Below are positions 8,001 through 18,053 of a stretch of DNA of 64,000 nt, in pieces. The stretch spans positions 62,001 to 126,000 of the forward strand of contig JAHJVE010000012.1 in assembly GCA_018828385.1 (NCBI GenBank), given 5' to 3'. Every line of letters begins with the position of its first letter. Position 1 is the stretch's first letter. The translations under genes were made by a program, and so were the position numbers. The stretch comes from Gammaproteobacteria bacterium. Its GTDB lineage: Bacteria; Pseudomonadota; Gammaproteobacteria; Burkholderiales; Rhodocyclaceae. Below the pieces are notes generated by a model, which made no database searches, was not told the origin of the DNA, and saw only the letters and a program-made list of their open reading frames with translations.

Positions 8001-9626
8001 TTATGGGTTTCTTGTTGGCGGATATACTGCTTTGACTTTCAGCCAAAGCCTGTTCCAGTTTCTTTTGGAGGTTTCTGATCTCCACCCCGTGCGCGCCAAC
8101 ATACTGAACAGCAAGGCAGCTACGGCAAGGATCAACACAAGCCCATTTCCGAATCGCGCGTATGGGGTGGTTCCGGCATAGCCCTGCACGTCGGCCACGA
8201 GAGCGCCTCGGACGAATGGAGGTAGCTTCTTGTCGACCAAACCGGTGGGGAGAACGACTGCAGTCATGCCAGTGTTGGTCGCGCGCAGCATCGGTCTCCC
8301 CGTTTCCAGCGCCCGCATCTGTGAAATCTGCAGGTGCTGTGGCTGAGCCAGTGAGCGACGCCCAAACCAGGCGGTATTCGAGACGTTGGCCAAAATCGAT
8401 GCGTGCGGCATGGAGCGAATGATTTCCTCACCAAAGAGATCCTCGTAGCAAATGTTGACTGCCACCTGCTGACCAGAAACGGCGAGCGGTATCTGATCAA
8501 CTGTTCCGGGCGAGAAATTAGACTTTGGCATTCTTAGGGCAGCAACGAACCAGCCGAAACCGGAGGGGACGAACTCGCCGAACGGAACCAAATGGTGTTT
8601 GCTGTAAACCTGAGGTGGCGAGGCGCCAAGCGTCACCACGATATTCGCGTAGTTCTGATCATCCCCAAGGACGGTCCCAAGCAAGAGATCGCCACCCCGC
8701 GTCTGTACGAGTCGTGCCAAATCTCCAAGAAATGCCTTCGGGATTTGATGAAAGTACGATGGTATCGCGGTCTCAGGCAGAATGCTCAGTTGTGCAGGAT
8801 GGTCTTTCGTTAGCTCAAAGTATACTGCCAATGAATCAGCAAAATGCCCAGGCTGCCACTTCACATCTTGCGAGATGTTGCCCTGCAAAAGTGCCACACG
8901 TAGTGGCTGGCCAACTGCCCACGTCCAGCGGTGTTGCTGCGCGAAATAGCCAACAGCTAATGCGCAAACAACACACAAGAGCGTTGGGGTTGAGAGCGCC
9001 AGCCTGAATTTCGGGGGAGACGACAATGAGATGGTTTCGCGATGGCATCCCACCATGCCGCCCACTAGACCCGCGCCAACCACGACCGTGAAAAATGATA
9101 CGCCGTACACGCCGACGACAGGCGCAAATCCGCTCAGTGGCGATGGAGGAGACTGAGAGTATCCAAGTGTCAGCCAAGGGAAACCGGTGAAAAGCCAGCC
9201 GCGCGTCCATTCCGACAACGACCAGCAAGCGGCAAAAGCCAGTACATCGGCAAATGGTTTCCCACTCCTGATGCGGACAAATGCCGCGCTCCACAGTGCT
9301 GGAAATAATGCCAAGAAGGCGCAGAAGAGTAGCGTCGCTAAAGCAGCAGGCACGGTGGGCAACCCGCCAAACTCGTTCAGGCTAACGAAGACCCACGAAA
9401 CACCAGCAAGAAAGATTCCGAGACCATGGGCGAATCCCCTCGCAAACGCGCTACGGACATCTGGTGCTTGAACAAGAAGAAAGAAAAGCCCGCCAGTCGT
9501 GAGCCATGCTATCGGAAAAACTTCGAGCGGCGCGAACGCAGTGACGCTGACTGCGCCTAGGATCAGCGATAAGAGCATAGAAGTCATGGGAGACAAAAAA
9601 TCCAGTATTTGGAAGCAATCCATCAT
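8001..9626 (-). CDS. lnt: Apolipoprotein N-acyltransferase paralogue
   Basis: Integral membrane acyltransferase of 541 residues (E. coli Lnt about 512). An N-terminal multi-helix region is followed by a nitrilase-like domain with the Glu-Lys-Cys set: LPETAIPSY (Glu), SKHHLVPFGEFVP (Lys) and NICYEDLFGE (Cys). Lnt adds the third acyl chain to lipoproteins after LspA cleavage. Neither possible start (9626, or ATG 9587) has a strong ribosome site. What is unusual is the promoter: a PbrR-type site nearly identical to that of pbrA lies upstream (9780-9810), so this is probably an extra, metal-inducible Lnt rather than the housekeeping copy. Confidence 0.88.
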   Translation of the reverse strand: MMDCFQILDFLSPMTSMLLSLILGAVSVTAFAPLEVFPIAWLTTGGLFFLLVQAPDVRSAFARGFAHGLGIFLAGVSWVFVSLNEFGGLPTVPAALATLLFCAFLALFPALWSAAFVRIRSGKPFADVLAFAACWSLSEWTRGWLFTGFPWLTLGYSQSPPSPLSGFAPVVGVYGVSFFTVVVGAGLVGGMVGCHRETISLSSPPKFRLALSTPTLLCVVCALAVGYFAQQHRWTWAVGQPLRVALLQGNISQDVKWQPGHFADSLAVYFELTKDHPAQLSILPETAIPSYFHQIPKAFLGDLARLVQTRGGDLLLGTVLGDDQNYANIVVTLGASPPQVYSKHHLVPFGEFVPSGFGWFVAALRMPKSNFSPGTVDQIPLAVSGQQVAVNICYEDLFGEEIIRSMPHASILANVSNTAWFGRRSLAQPQHLQISQMRALETGRPMLRATNTGMTAVVLPTGLVDKKLPPFVRGALVADVQGYAGTTPYARFGNGLVLILAVAALLFSMLARTGWRSETSKRNWNRLWLKVKAVYPPTRNP

Positions 9627-9779
9627 TCATGGGATGCCATGAAATGTTGGGGCAGGCGCGAATGATTGCGGAACTTCTTGAGGTGCTATGGCCGTTGAGG
9701 CTCAAGTGCCTAGTCTGGTGTCATTAGATATTTGCTTGTCAGTATGAGTAGCCAGGACGAACTACTATTCGTAGCTATC

Positions 9780-9821
9780 ATTTAAAACCCTTGAGTCGCT
9801 AAAAGGTCAAGCAGCTACAAT
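9780..9821. promoter_or_regulatory. Bidirectional MerR-type operator/promoter (lnt / ynfA-pbrR)
   Basis: Minus strand: TTGACC (9805-9810), 19-bp spacer, TTAAAT (9780-9785), pointing at lnt. Plus strand: TTGAGT (9791-9796), 19-bp spacer, TACAAT (9816-9821), pointing at ynfA-pbrR. The core TAGCGACT and the TTAAAT hexamer are shared with the pbrA promoter. This suggests PbrR controls both directions, including its own gene. Confidence 0.75.
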
Positions 9822-9843
9822 TAAAACCCGCAAGGAGAAAAGC

Positions 9844-10182
9844 ATGCTGGAGTTTCTGAAAATTCTTGCCCTATTCGTGGTTACGGCTCTGGCTGAAATC
9901 ATCGGGTGCTATTTGCCCTGGCTGGTGCTGACTCAGGGTCGTCCGCGCTGGCTATTGATCCCGGCCGCCGTATCTCTGGCTCTTTTCGCCTGGCTGCTGA
10001 CGCTGCATCCGGGTGCCGCCGGACGTATCTACGCGGCCTATGGCGGTGTTTATGTGGCCATTGCCCTGTTATGGCTTTGGCGGGTTGATGGCATTCCGCT
10101 CACCCGTTGGGATCTGCTCGGCAGTGCGGTATGTCTGATGGGGATGGCCATTATTGCCCTGCAACCGGCTCGTGCCGGATGA
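9844..10182 (+). CDS. ynfA: YnfA family (UPF0060) small membrane protein
   Basis: Membrane protein of 112 residues with four predicted helices and the family pattern [33 protein letters not shown] and a closing GMAIIALQP. YnfA proteins are related to small multidrug resistance transporters. AAGGAG sits 6 nt before ATG 9844. The pbrR-like regulator gene begins 17 nt downstream on the same strand, so the two are likely co-transcribed from the plus-strand 19-bp-spacer promoter. A role in metal handling is inferred from position only. Confidence 0.85.
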   Translation: MLEFLKILALFVVTALAEIIGCYLPWLVLTQGRPRWLLIPAAVSLALFAWLLTLHPGAAGRIYAAYGGVYVAIALLWLWRVDGIPLTRWDLLGSAVCLMGMAIIALQPARAG

Positions 10183-10198
10183 ACGGACGGAGACCAAG

Positions 10199-10663
10199 AT
10201 GAAAATCAGTGAACTGGCGCGCTTGGCGGGAAGCAATGCAGAAACGATCCGCTATTACGAGCGTGAAGGTTTGCTACCGAAAGCCAGCCGCAGCGAAAGC
10301 AACTACCGTATATACACGGCCGCACATCTGGAACGGCTGATCTTCATCAAGCATTGCCGCAATCTCGACATGACGCTGGGCGAGATTCGGACCCTGCTGC
10401 GTTTCAAGGCTTCACCCGAGGAAAACTGCGGCGAGGTCAACCGTCTGCTGGACGAACACATCGAGCATGTTGTGCGGCGGATTGGTGAGCTTCAGGAATT
10501 GGAACGGCAACTGCGCGATCTCCGAGAATGCTGTCCGGATGGGCGTCAGGCTGCTGCCTGCGGCATTCTTGAAGGGCTATCGCAACCGTCTTTGGAAAAG
10601 ACACCGGGGAACCACGTTCCCGGCGTGCATGCATCGTTCGCAAACAATATTAACAAGTCTTGA
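10199..10663 (+). CDS. pbrR: PbrR/CadR-type MerR family metal regulator
   Basis: MerR-family regulator of 154 residues. The winged HTH is at the N-terminus (MKISELARLAGSNAETIRYY), then a dimerisation helix and a C-terminal metal loop. Cys77 (PEENCGEV), Cys111/112 (RECCPDG) and Cys121 (AAACGILEGL) match the spacing of PbrR Cys78/113/122 shifted by one, so this is a divalent-metal (Pb/Cd/Zn) sensor. Such regulators bind between over-spaced -35 and -10 elements and unwind them on metal binding. Two such promoters lie in this cluster (7874-7904 and 9780-9821). Pb versus Cd preference cannot be decided from sequence. Confidence 0.88.
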   Translation: MKISELARLAGSNAETIRYYEREGLLPKASRSESNYRIYTAAHLERLIFIKHCRNLDMTLGEIRTLLRFKASPEENCGEVNRLLDEHIEHVVRRIGELQELERQLRDLRECCPDGRQAAACGILEGLSQPSLEKTPGNHVPGVHASFANNINKS

Positions 10664-10935
10664 AGATCCGTTAATGAGCCGATCGAACATCTTCCGCATG
10701 ATCTCAGCAATCCGTTGATCCACCGGTTGAATCGGCAATTCCTAACTTGACCGCGGCAAGCGCTCATTGATGAGCACGGAAATCTCCTTATCTGCGCTTT
10801 TATGTAGACGTCGCCGGAAAACTTTCAGAACCTCGGCGATTTCCGGCACAAACCACCTGTTCATGCGTGTTGCCGGACTTCTGCAGGGCCGACTTACGTA
10901 CGACCAGGGCAGGCCACGCCTAGGTGGCGTGCTGC
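10664..10935. other. Non-coding stretch between pbr and cus modules
   Basis: About 270 bases. The minus strand holds a 40-codon frame (10742-10864, product starting MNRWFVPEIAEVLKVFRRRL) without a good ribosome site, and an unlinked coding-like frame beyond its stop. These may be remnants of a lost gene at a cargo junction. No IS ends or RNA gene are recognised. Confidence 0.35.
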
Positions 10936-11064
10936 CTACTTGGGGCGGTCCCGGTCGAAGAAAAGGTACTTGATGGCCGAGGCGGCCACGAGCACCAGCA
11001 CCAGGATCAGCAGCCAGCCCAACAGGCCCATGCCGACCATCATGTTTCCCATGCCGTTCATCAT
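10936..11064 (-). CDS. Small single-helix membrane protein
   Basis: Protein of 42 residues beginning MMNGMGNMMVGMGLLGWLLI, a Met-rich N-terminus running into one transmembrane helix, with a short charged cytoplasmic tail (FFDRDRPK). The start at 11064 is chosen because GGAGG precedes it at good spacing; a longer in-frame version from 11145 has no such support. It is last in the minus-strand series cusCBA, copK-like, cusF-like. Small Met-rich membrane peptides occur beside copper efflux genes, but no named family is recognised. Confidence 0.6.
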   Translation of the reverse strand: MMNGMGNMMVGMGLLGWLLILVLVLVAASAIKYLFFDRDRPK

Positions 11065-11150
11065 AAGATTGTCCTCCGCTCTCTGTCGTGGAGTAATGGT
11101 TCGATCAGTGAAGCACCGCCGGCGGGTATTCCCCACCGGCGGCACGGGGC

Positions 11151-11534
11151 TTACTTCACGCTCGTCACCGTGTAGCCCTTGCCTTCCTTGACGAATTCGA
11201 AGTTGACCTTCTTGCCGACGGCAAGTTTGTCGAGCAGCGTCTTGTCCTTGACGGCAAAACCCATGGTCATGGCCGGCCAGTTGAGGCTCTTCACCGGCTC
11301 GTGGGCGAAGGTCACCTTCCCGGCCTTGGGATCGATCTCCTTGACCACGCCGACGGCCTGGTGGGGGGCGCCGGGCATGGCCTTCTGGCCGCCCATCTCC
11401 ATGCCCTTCATGTCATCCATCTTCTGCTTGCCCATGTCCATGTCTTTCATGTCGCCCATCTTGTCGGCGGCAAGGGCGGTGCCGGTCCCGAGGGCCAGGG
11501 CGATCAAGAGGGTGAGGGTTACGGTGTGCTTCAT
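11151..11534 (-). CDS. cusF: CusF-like periplasmic copper/silver chaperone
   Basis: Exported protein of 127 residues: signal peptide (MKHTVTLTLLIALALGTGTA), a Met/Asp/Lys-rich linker with repeats like DMKDMDMGKQKMDDMKGMEM, then a CusF OB-fold domain. The domain has GVVKEIDPKAGKVTFAHEPV, LNWPAMTMGFAVKD (the Trp/Met copper site) and VNFEFVKEGKGYTVTSVK. CusF delivers Cu(I)/Ag(I) to the CusCBA pump. The ATG at 11534 follows AAAGGA. It lies downstream of cusA and the CopK-like gene. The Met-rich linker is longer than in E. coli CusF. Confidence 0.88.
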   Translation of the reverse strand: MKHTVTLTLLIALALGTGTALAADKMGDMKDMDMGKQKMDDMKGMEMGGQKAMPGAPHQAVGVVKEIDPKAGKVTFAHEPVKSLNWPAMTMGFAVKDKTLLDKLAVGKKVNFEFVKEGKGYTVTSVK

Positions 11535-11617
11535 CGTGTTTCCTTTCATTGCGGGTAAAAAAATCGATTGGTACTGTAGGGCGATGGCGGACGACCGTCG
11601 GGCCGTCCGCGATTAGC

Positions 11618-11896
11618 TCAGAACTTCGGGTTGAGGGTGCCCTTTTCGGTGATCGTCTTCCAGATGGCATTGTTCTTCATGACGAACTTGGTTCCATCCT
11701 TGGCTTCCATGACCACCTTGTCCCGCATCTTGACGTGGTTGCCGGCGGCGTCGATATGGACCATGGTGCCGTCCTTCTGGATCGTGACCTTGCCGCCGTC
11801 CTTGAGCTCGATGGTCTCCCCGGGCTTGACCCGTTCTTCGGCGGCAAACGCGGACAGGGACAGCAGCATCAGCAGTGGAAGTATGTATTTACGCAT
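11618..11896 (-). CDS. CopK-like periplasmic copper-binding protein
   Basis: Exported protein of 92 residues: signal peptide MRKYILPLLMLLSLSAFA, mature part with GETIELKDGGKVTIQKDGTM, VVMEAKDGTKFVMKNNAIW. The pattern KDG...M...VVME-KDG-K-VMK resembles CopK of Cupriavidus, a small beta-sandwich that binds Cu(I) through a cluster of Met residues; several Met positions are present here. The start at 11896 follows AAAGGAG; an upstream in-frame start (12004) would place a long poor leader before the signal peptide. It lies just downstream of cusA on the same strand. CopK assignment is by motif similarity and moderately sure. Confidence 0.65.
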   Translation of the reverse strand: MRKYILPLLMLLSLSAFAAEERVKPGETIELKDGGKVTIQKDGTMVHIDAAGNHVKMRDKVVMEAKDGTKFVMKNNAIWKTITEKGTLNPKF

Positions 11897-12000
11897 GGTG
11901 ATTCTCCTTTGAGCAATGAACAGAAATCGGCGCATCGGCTGCGCCGGGTGAAACAACAAACATGGGCTTGCACCTCCTTTCTCGGCCGGTGACATGGCAG

Positions 12001-15000
12001 TCATCGGGGCCGCTCCTGGGTATCCATTGGAATATGCGGTGCCGGCCCGAGCGCTTGACTACCCCGCAGCCGGCGCCGGCGCATCAGGTAATAGGCGGCG
12101 GGAATGACGAACATGGAGAGCAGCGGCGCCGTGATCATGCCGCCCACCATCGGTGCGGCGATGCGCTGCATGACTTCGGAACCGGTGCCGGTGCCCCACA
12201 TGATCGGAAACAGGCCGGCGAGAATGACGGCGACGGTCATCGCCTTGGGGCGCACGCGCAGCACGGCGCCTTCGCGGATGGCATCGAGCAGATCGGCGGT
12301 GCCGGTCTGGCCCCGGTCGAGGCGATCATCCCAGGCGGTCTTCAGATAGAGCAGCATGATCACGCCGAACTCGGCCGATACGCCGGCCAGCGCGATGAAG
12401 CCCACGGCGCCGGCGACCGACAGGTTGTAGCCGAGCAGATAGAGCAGCCAGATACCGCCGACCAGGGCGAAGGGCAGCGTCGCCATGATCAGCAGCGCTT
12501 CGTCGAAGCGCTTGAAGGTGAGATAGAGCAGCACGAAGATGATGAGCAGGGTGAATGGCACCACCACCTGGAGCTTGGCCGTGGCGCGCTCCAGGAATTC
12601 GAACTGCCCCGACCAGGAGATCGAATAGCCGGCCGGCAACCTCACCTGTTCCGCCACGGCGCGCTGCATGTCGTGCACCGCCCCGCGCAGATCGCGCCCG
12701 CGGATGTCCACATACACCCAGCCCGACAGGCGCGCGTTCTCGCTCTTCAGCATCGGGGGACCATCGACTACCGCGATCTGCGCCACGTCCGAAAGCAGGA
12801 TGCGCGCACCGCGCTCGGTGACAATCGGCAACTGGCGGATGCGCTCCACCGAATCGCGGATCTCGCGCGGATAGCGCACGTTGATCGGAAAGCGCGACAG
12901 GCCCTCGACCGTCTCGCCGATGTTCTCGCCGCCGATGGCTGACGACACCACTGACTGCACGTCGGCGATGTTCATGCCGAAGCGCGCAGCGGCATCGCGG
13001 TCGATCTTGACATCAATGTAACGACCACCCGTGAGCCGCTCGGCCAGCGCCGAGGAGACGCCGGGGACGGCCTTCAACACACGCTCGATGTCGGCGGTAA
13101 CGCGGTCGATCTCGGCCAGGCTCGTGCCCGCCACCTTGACGCCGACCGGGCTCTTGATGCCGGTGGCCAGCATGTCGATGCGGTTGCGGATCGGCGGCAC
13201 CCAGATGTTGGCCAGGCCCGGTACCTTGACGATGCGATCGAGTTCTTCGACCAGCTTGTCCTGGGTCATGCCGGGCCGCCATTGCTCGTGCGGCTTGAAC
13301 TGGATCGTGGTCTCGAACATCTCCAACGGCGCCGGGTCGGTCGCCGTCTCGGCGCGGCCGGCTTTGCCGAAGACGCTCGCCACCTCGGGCACGGTTTTGA
13401 TCAGCCGGTCGGTCTGCTGCAGGAGTTCCGCGGCCTTGCCGGCCGACAGCCCGGGCAGCGCCGAAGGCATGTAGAGCAGGTCGCCCTCGTCGAGGGGAGG
13501 CATGAACTCGCCGCCGATGTGCTGCAGCGGCCACAGGCTCACGACCAGGAGCAGCGCGGCGACCGCCAGCGTGGTCTTGGGCGCGCGCAGCACCGCATCG
13601 AGCAGTGGCCGATAGGCGGCGATCAGGAAACGGTTAAGCGGGTTGGCTTTCTCGGCGGGAATGTGTCCCCGGATCAAGTAGCCCATCAGCACCGGAATCA
13701 GGGTCACCGCCAGGCCGGCCGCGGCCGCCATGGCGTAGGTCTTGGTGAAGGCGAGCGGCGAGAACAGCCGCCCCTCCTGCGCTTCCAGCGTGAACACCGG
13801 GATGAAGGACAGCGTGATGATCAGCAAGGAAAAGAACAGCGCCGGACCGACCTCGGCCGCCGAGTCGCCGACCACCCGCCAGTGCGCTTCGCCGGCCAGC
13901 GCCTGCCCCGGGTGTTCGTGTGTCCACTGCTCGAGATGCTTGTGGGTGTTCTCGATCATCACCACCGCCGCATCGACCATGGCGCCGATAGCGATGGCGA
14001 TACCGCCCAGCGACATGATGTTGGCGTTCACCCCCTGGTAGCGCATGACGATGAACGCGGCGAGGATGCCGAGCGGCAGCGAGACGATGGCGACGAAAGC
14101 CGAGCGCAGGTGGAACAGAAAGAGGAAGCAGACCACGGCCACGACGATGAACTCCTCGACCAGCTTGTGGCTGAGGTTGTCCACCGCGCGCTCGATCAGG
14201 CCGGAACGGTCATAGACCGGCACGATTTCCACCCCGGCGGGAAGGCTGGCCTGCAAGGACTTCAGCTTGGCTTTCACCGCGTCGATCGTCTCCAGCGCGT
14301 TCTTGCCGGTGCGCATGACGATGACGCCACCGGCGACCTCGCCTTCGCCGTCGAGTTCGGCGATGCCGCGGCGCATCTCCGGGCCGACCTGCACCCGGGC
14401 GACGTCGCCCAGGCGCACCGAGACGCCGGCATCGGTGGTCAGCAGCGGAATCTTGCGGAAGTCGTCGAGCGACTGGAGATAGCCCGAGGCGCGCACCATG
14501 TACTCGGCCTCGCCGAGTTCCAGCACCGAGCCGCCGTTCTCCTGGTTGGCCTTCTGGATCGCGTCCACCACCTTGCCGTGCGGCAGGTTGTAGGCGCGCA
14601 GCTTGTCCGGGTCGAGTACGACCTGGTACTGCTTGACCATGCCGCCGATCGAAGCCACCTCGGCGACGTTGGGCACGGCCTTGAGCTCGTATTTCAGGAA
14701 CCAGTCCTGAAAGGCGCGCAACTGGGCCAAGTCGTGCTGACCGCTGCGATCGACCAGCGCGTATTCATAGACCCAGCCGACCCCGGTGGCGTCCGGCCCG
14801 AGCGAGGCCTTGGCGCTGGCCGGCAGGCGCGACTGCACCTGGTTCAGGTACTCCAGCACCCGCGAGCGCGCCCAGTAAAGATCAGTGCCGTCGTCGAACA
14901 GCACATAGACGAAGGAGTCGCCGAAGAACGAGAAGCCGCGCACCGCCTTGGCGCCCGGCACCGAGAGCATGGTCGTGGTGAGCGGGTAGGTGATCTGGTT

Positions 15001-15186
15001 CTCGACGATCTGCGGCGCCTGGCCCGGGTAGGTGGTGCGGATGATGACCTGCACGTCGGAGAGGTCGGGCAGCGCGTCGAGCGGGGTCTTGCCCACCGAC
15101 CAGACGCCCCAGGCCGCCACCATGACCGTCGCCAGCAGCACCAGGAAGCGGTTGGCGATGGACCAGCGGATGAGCTTGGCGATCAT
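12001..15186 (-). CDS. cusA: CusA-type heavy-metal RND efflux pump
   Basis: Inner-membrane RND transporter of 1,061 residues, the full length for the HME family. It begins [20 protein letters not shown] and has the hallmark [20 protein letters not shown]. The transmembrane-4 proton-relay region is [20 protein letters not shown], and the second RND half contains [14 protein letters not shown]. Its start overlaps the stop of cusB (ATGA). CusF-like and CopK-like neighbours, and the CusF domain on CusB, favour Cu(I)/Ag(I) over divalent metals. It forms a periplasm-spanning complex with CusB and CusC. Confidence 0.93.
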   Translation of the reverse strand: MIAKLIRWSIANRFLVLLATVMVAAWGVWSVGKTPLDALPDLSDVQVIIRTTYPGQAPQIVENQITYPLTTTMLSVPGAKAVRGFSFFGDSFVYVLFDDGTDLYWARSRVLEYLNQVQSRLPASAKASLGPDATGVGWVYEYALVDRSGQHDLAQLRAFQDWFLKYELKAVPNVAEVASIGGMVKQYQVVLDPDKLRAYNLPHGKVVDAIQKANQENGGSVLELGEAEYMVRASGYLQSLDDFRKIPLLTTDAGVSVRLGDVARVQVGPEMRRGIAELDGEGEVAGGVIVMRTGKNALETIDAVKAKLKSLQASLPAGVEIVPVYDRSGLIERAVDNLSHKLVEEFIVVAVVCFLFLFHLRSAFVAIVSLPLGILAAFIVMRYQGVNANIMSLGGIAIAIGAMVDAAVVMIENTHKHLEQWTHEHPGQALAGEAHWRVVGDSAAEVGPALFFSLLIITLSFIPVFTLEAQEGRLFSPLAFTKTYAMAAAAGLAVTLIPVLMGYLIRGHIPAEKANPLNRFLIAAYRPLLDAVLRAPKTTLAVAALLLVVSLWPLQHIGGEFMPPLDEGDLLYMPSALPGLSAGKAAELLQQTDRLIKTVPEVASVFGKAGRAETATDPAPLEMFETTIQFKPHEQWRPGMTQDKLVEELDRIVKVPGLANIWVPPIRNRIDMLATGIKSPVGVKVAGTSLAEIDRVTADIERVLKAVPGVSSALAERLTGGRYIDVKIDRDAAARFGMNIADVQSVVSSAIGGENIGETVEGLSRFPINVRYPREIRDSVERIRQLPIVTERGARILLSDVAQIAVVDGPPMLKSENARLSGWVYVDIRGRDLRGAVHDMQRAVAEQVRLPAGYSISWSGQFEFLERATAKLQVVVPFTLLIIFVLLYLTFKRFDEALLIMATLPFALVGGIWLLYLLGYNLSVAGAVGFIALAGVSAEFGVIMLLYLKTAWDDRLDRGQTGTADLLDAIREGAVLRVRPKAMTVAVILAGLFPIMWGTGTGSEVMQRIAAPMVGGMITAPLLSMFVIPAAYYLMRRRRLRGSQALGPAPHIPMDTQERPR

Positions 15187-16739
15187 GGCTTCTGCTCCAT
15201 GGCGCCTTTGGGCTCAATGCGGGTCAGTACCGGCTGGCCGTCCGGGTTCATGGAAAAAGCGAAGTTCACCGACTGACCGGGCTTCACGCCGCGCGGCAGA
15301 CCGGTCGCCGGTATGCCGAAATCCATCGTCATGGCGCCCCACTGCAGCGACGGAATGGGGCCGTGGGAAAGCGTCACGCTCGCCTTGCCGATGGCTTCGA
15401 TGCGGGCTTCGCCGTGGTGTTCGACGGGTGGGTTACCCGGCGCTGGGGAATTGCCCTCCATGCGGGTGGTTGTTGCCTTGAGACTGGCCTCGGAATCCAC
15501 CAGGAACTGGCCTGAAACCACGACCTTCTGGCCGGCTTCCAGGCCGCGCTTGATCTCGGTCTGGCCGCCCGCCTCGATGCCGATGTCCACGTCGACCGGG
15601 CGGAACCTGCCGTCGGCCTCGGCCAGCATGACCACCGTGCGCTTGCCCGTCTGGATGAGCGCCTCCGTCGGTACTGTCAATCCCTGTTCGGTCCGGGCGC
15701 TCAGGGCCACGCTGACGAACATCCCCGGCGCCAGTTGCGCCCCGGGGTTGGCGAGTTCGACCCGTGCCTTGAGCGTGCGCGTGCTCGGGCTGACCTCGGG
15801 CAGGATCGCCTGCACCTTGCCCTTGAATACGGTGCCGGGCAGTGCGGGCGAGCGCGCTTCCACGGCGGCGCCCAGGCGCAGCAAGCCGGCCTGGCTCTCG
15901 GGAATTTCGGCGTTGGCCCAGACGGTGGACAGCCCGTTGAGGCGGAACAGGGTCGCGCCCGGCATCACCGTCATGCCTTCACGCGCCATCAGCTCGACGA
16001 CTACCCCGCCGATCGGCGCCGTGAGCGTGATGCGCGGCTGCACGCGGCCGGCGGTTTCGACCCGGCGGATTTGTTCGTCATTCATGCCGACTTGGCGCAT
16101 GCGTTGGCGGGCGCCATCGACCAAAGCCGCCAGATCGTTGCTCTGCATGTGGCGTACCGACAGGAATTCCTCCTGGGCGGCGACCCAGTCCGGTACGTAG
16201 AGATCGGCCAGCGGCTGGCCCTTGCCCACGCGGTCCAGGGTGGCGCGCACGTAGAGGCGTTCGACGTAGCCGGTGGCCCGCGCCTGCACGAGCGCCTGGT
16301 CGCGCTCGTTGAAGGCGATGCTGCCGGCGGCCTCGACTTGCGGCGAGAGTGTGCCGCGGACGACCTCGGCAGTGCGCACCCCCAGGTTCTGCTGGACGCG
16401 CGGACTCACGGTCACCTGGCTTTGATCGCCCGCATTTTGGTCACCTGCATCCGCATAGACCGGTACCAGTTGCATGTCCATGAAAGGCGACTTGCCGGGT
16501 TTGTCGAATTTCTGACCCGGGACCATCGGGTCGTGCCAATACAGTACTTTCTTGCCGGTAGATGGATCGGTATCGCCGGCCTTCGTCGGCGCTGCCGCGC
16601 TTGCCGTGCCAGGGGCGCCACCCACGGCGCCGTTCGCCTGGCCCAGGCCGCGTTGCAGACCGAGCGCGTACAGGCCATAGCCGCCGGCCGCGAGCACGCC
16701 GGCGGCGACGAGGCCGATGACGAAGGATTTAAGTTTCAT
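15183..16739 (-). CDS. cusB: CusB-type periplasmic adaptor with N- and C-terminal metal domains
   Basis: Membrane-fusion protein of 518 residues: N-terminal anchor ([20 protein letters not shown]); a heavy-metal-binding segment at ~66-96 ([20 protein letters not shown], then MDMQLVPVY); lipoyl/beta-barrel adaptor core ([39 protein letters not shown]); and a CusF-like domain fused at ~440-510 ([20 protein letters not shown]). Adaptors of Cus systems carry Met-based Cu(I) sites in the N-terminal part. The C-terminal CusF fusion is common in betaproteobacteria. It is coupled to cusA by a 4-nt overlap. Confidence 0.92.
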   Translation of the reverse strand: MKLKSFVIGLVAAGVLAAGGYGLYALGLQRGLGQANGAVGGAPGTASAAAPTKAGDTDPSTGKKVLYWHDPMVPGQKFDKPGKSPFMDMQLVPVYADAGDQNAGDQSQVTVSPRVQQNLGVRTAEVVRGTLSPQVEAAGSIAFNERDQALVQARATGYVERLYVRATLDRVGKGQPLADLYVPDWVAAQEEFLSVRHMQSNDLAALVDGARQRMRQVGMNDEQIRRVETAGRVQPRITLTAPIGGVVVELMAREGMTVMPGATLFRLNGLSTVWANAEIPESQAGLLRLGAAVEARSPALPGTVFKGKVQAILPEVSPSTRTLKARVELANPGAQLAPGMFVSVALSARTEQGLTVPTEALIQTGKRTVVMLAEADGRFRPVDVDIGIEAGGQTEIKRGLEAGQKVVVSGQFLVDSEASLKATTTRMEGNSPAPGNPPVEHHGEARIEAIGKASVTLSHGPIPSLQWGAMTMDFGIPATGLPRGVKPGQSVNFAFSMNPDGQPVLTRIEPKGAMEQKP

Positions 16740-16763
16740 GCGCGGGTTCTCCAGGGGTTGGGC

Positions 16764-18053
16764 TTATGGATTCAGTGTCGCCACGTCGTGGTCGGCCGGG
16801 ATCAAGTAGGTGAGTTGTGCCCACAGGCGTGCGGTCTCCATTTCCAGGCGAACGCGCTCCATGCGAACATCGATTTCTGTGCGGCGCGCGTCGAGTACGG
16901 CGGAAAGGATGGCCGTGCCGCCCCGGTAGGCGGCAAGGGTTGCGCGGGTACGATCGGCGGCGAGCGGGATCAGGGAAGCGTCGTAGTGCTTCAGGCGCTC
17001 TCGGTTGCTCTGCCATTCCTCCAGCATGGCCAGCGCTTCGGCCACATGCTCGCGCGATGCCTCCTCGCGCTGGGCGCGCATCTGCTCGGCGGTCGCGAGC
17101 TTGGCCGCCAGCTCGCGGTCCTGGCGATTCTTCCGATCCCACTGCAAGGGGATCGAGAGGTTGACCGAGACCATGTTGGAGTAGGCGGGGCCACGCTGGC
17201 TGAACATCAGCTCCGCGCTCCAGTCCGCCTTCCTGTTGGCGCGTGCGAACTGCACGTCGGCTTCGGCCATTTCCTCCTGCTTGACCATCACTGCGATCTG
17301 CGGGTGGTGGGCGAGTCGCGTTTCGAGGTCCGCCGAACTCAGGCGGACGGCATCGGTGGCCGGGGGAGCCCCCAAGGGCTGGGTGGCGGTATCGCCGACC
17401 CAGCGTGCCAACTGGATCTTGGCGGTGGCGACCTGGCGTTCGGCCTGGGCGATACGGTCATCAATTTGCGCGACGGCTGTGCGTGCCGCGAAGACGTCGG
17501 CCTGCGCTCCCTTGCCACCGCGGTAGGCGGCCTCCGCGGCGTCGATCTGTAACCGAGCTTCGTCGCGCTGGCTGGACAGCACCTCACGCAGGCGCTCCTG
17601 GTAGTGGCGATCCAGCCAGGCGATCGCCGTGTCGCGCTGCAGGTTGGCCAGCGCCAAGGCGCTGCCGGCCTGGGCCGCCTCGGCTTCGCGGTCGAAGCGC
17701 GCCGCACGGGCCTTGCGCTTGTCTGCGCGGGTGAATTCCTGCGCCAGCCCGATCGAGCGCTGGGTCATGAAATCGCGGGAGAGACTGAATTGATCCGGGC
17801 CGTTGATCGGCAGGTTGTCGATGCCGGCCTTGAGCGTGGGATCGGGCAATTGCGCGGCGGCCACCGCCATCTCGCGGGCGGCCGTGGTGGCGGCCTCCTG
17901 CGCCGGGATTTGGCGGGAGCGGCCTTGAGCCAGGCGCAGGGCCTGGTCGAAATTCAGCACATTCTCGGCCTGGGCGCCAAAGGCAGCGAGGGCCAGGGCC
18001 AGGGCGAGAACGAGGCCCTGCCGATGGGCGGGGCGGACAGCGTTGGGAAACAT
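16764..18053 (-). CDS. cusC: CusC-type outer-membrane channel
   Basis: TolC-family protein of 429 residues. ATG 18053 is preferred over an upstream TTG because GGAGG lies 4 nt before it. The signal peptide (GLVLALALALAAFGAQA) is followed by two OEP repeats (NFDQALRLAQGRSRQIPAQE; a second beginning near LSSADLETRLAHHPQIAVMV). It is the first gene of the cusCBA set, 24 nt upstream of cusB, and forms the outer-membrane exit duct of the copper/silver pump. Confidence 0.9.
   Translation of the reverse strand: MFPNAVRPAHRQGLVLALALALAAFGAQAENVLNFDQALRLAQGRSRQIPAQEAATTAAREMAVAAAQLPDPTLKAGIDNLPINGPDQFSLSRDFMTQRSIGLAQEFTRADKRKARAARFDREAEAAQAGSALALANLQRDTAIAWLDRHYQERLREVLSSQRDEARLQIDAAEAAYRGGKGAQADVFAARTAVAQIDDRIAQAERQVATAKIQLARWVGDTATQPLGAPPATDAVRLSSADLETRLAHHPQIAVMVKQEEMAEADVQFARANRKADWSAELMFSQRGPAYSNMVSVNLSIPLQWDRKNRQDRELAAKLATAEQMRAQREEASREHVAEALAMLEEWQSNRERLKHYDASLIPLAADRTRATLAAYRGGTAILSAVLDARRTEIDVRMERVRLEMETARLWAQLTYLIPADHDVATLNP

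Noticed and set aside
7876..8085. A 69-codon minus-strand frame overlapping the end of lnt and the pbrA promoter
   Set aside because: It runs through the pbrA promoter and overlaps lnt in another frame; the product has no support.
10742..10864. A 40-codon minus-strand frame between pbrR and the cus module
   Set aside because: No ribosome site and no family match; at most a remnant, so not called as a gene.
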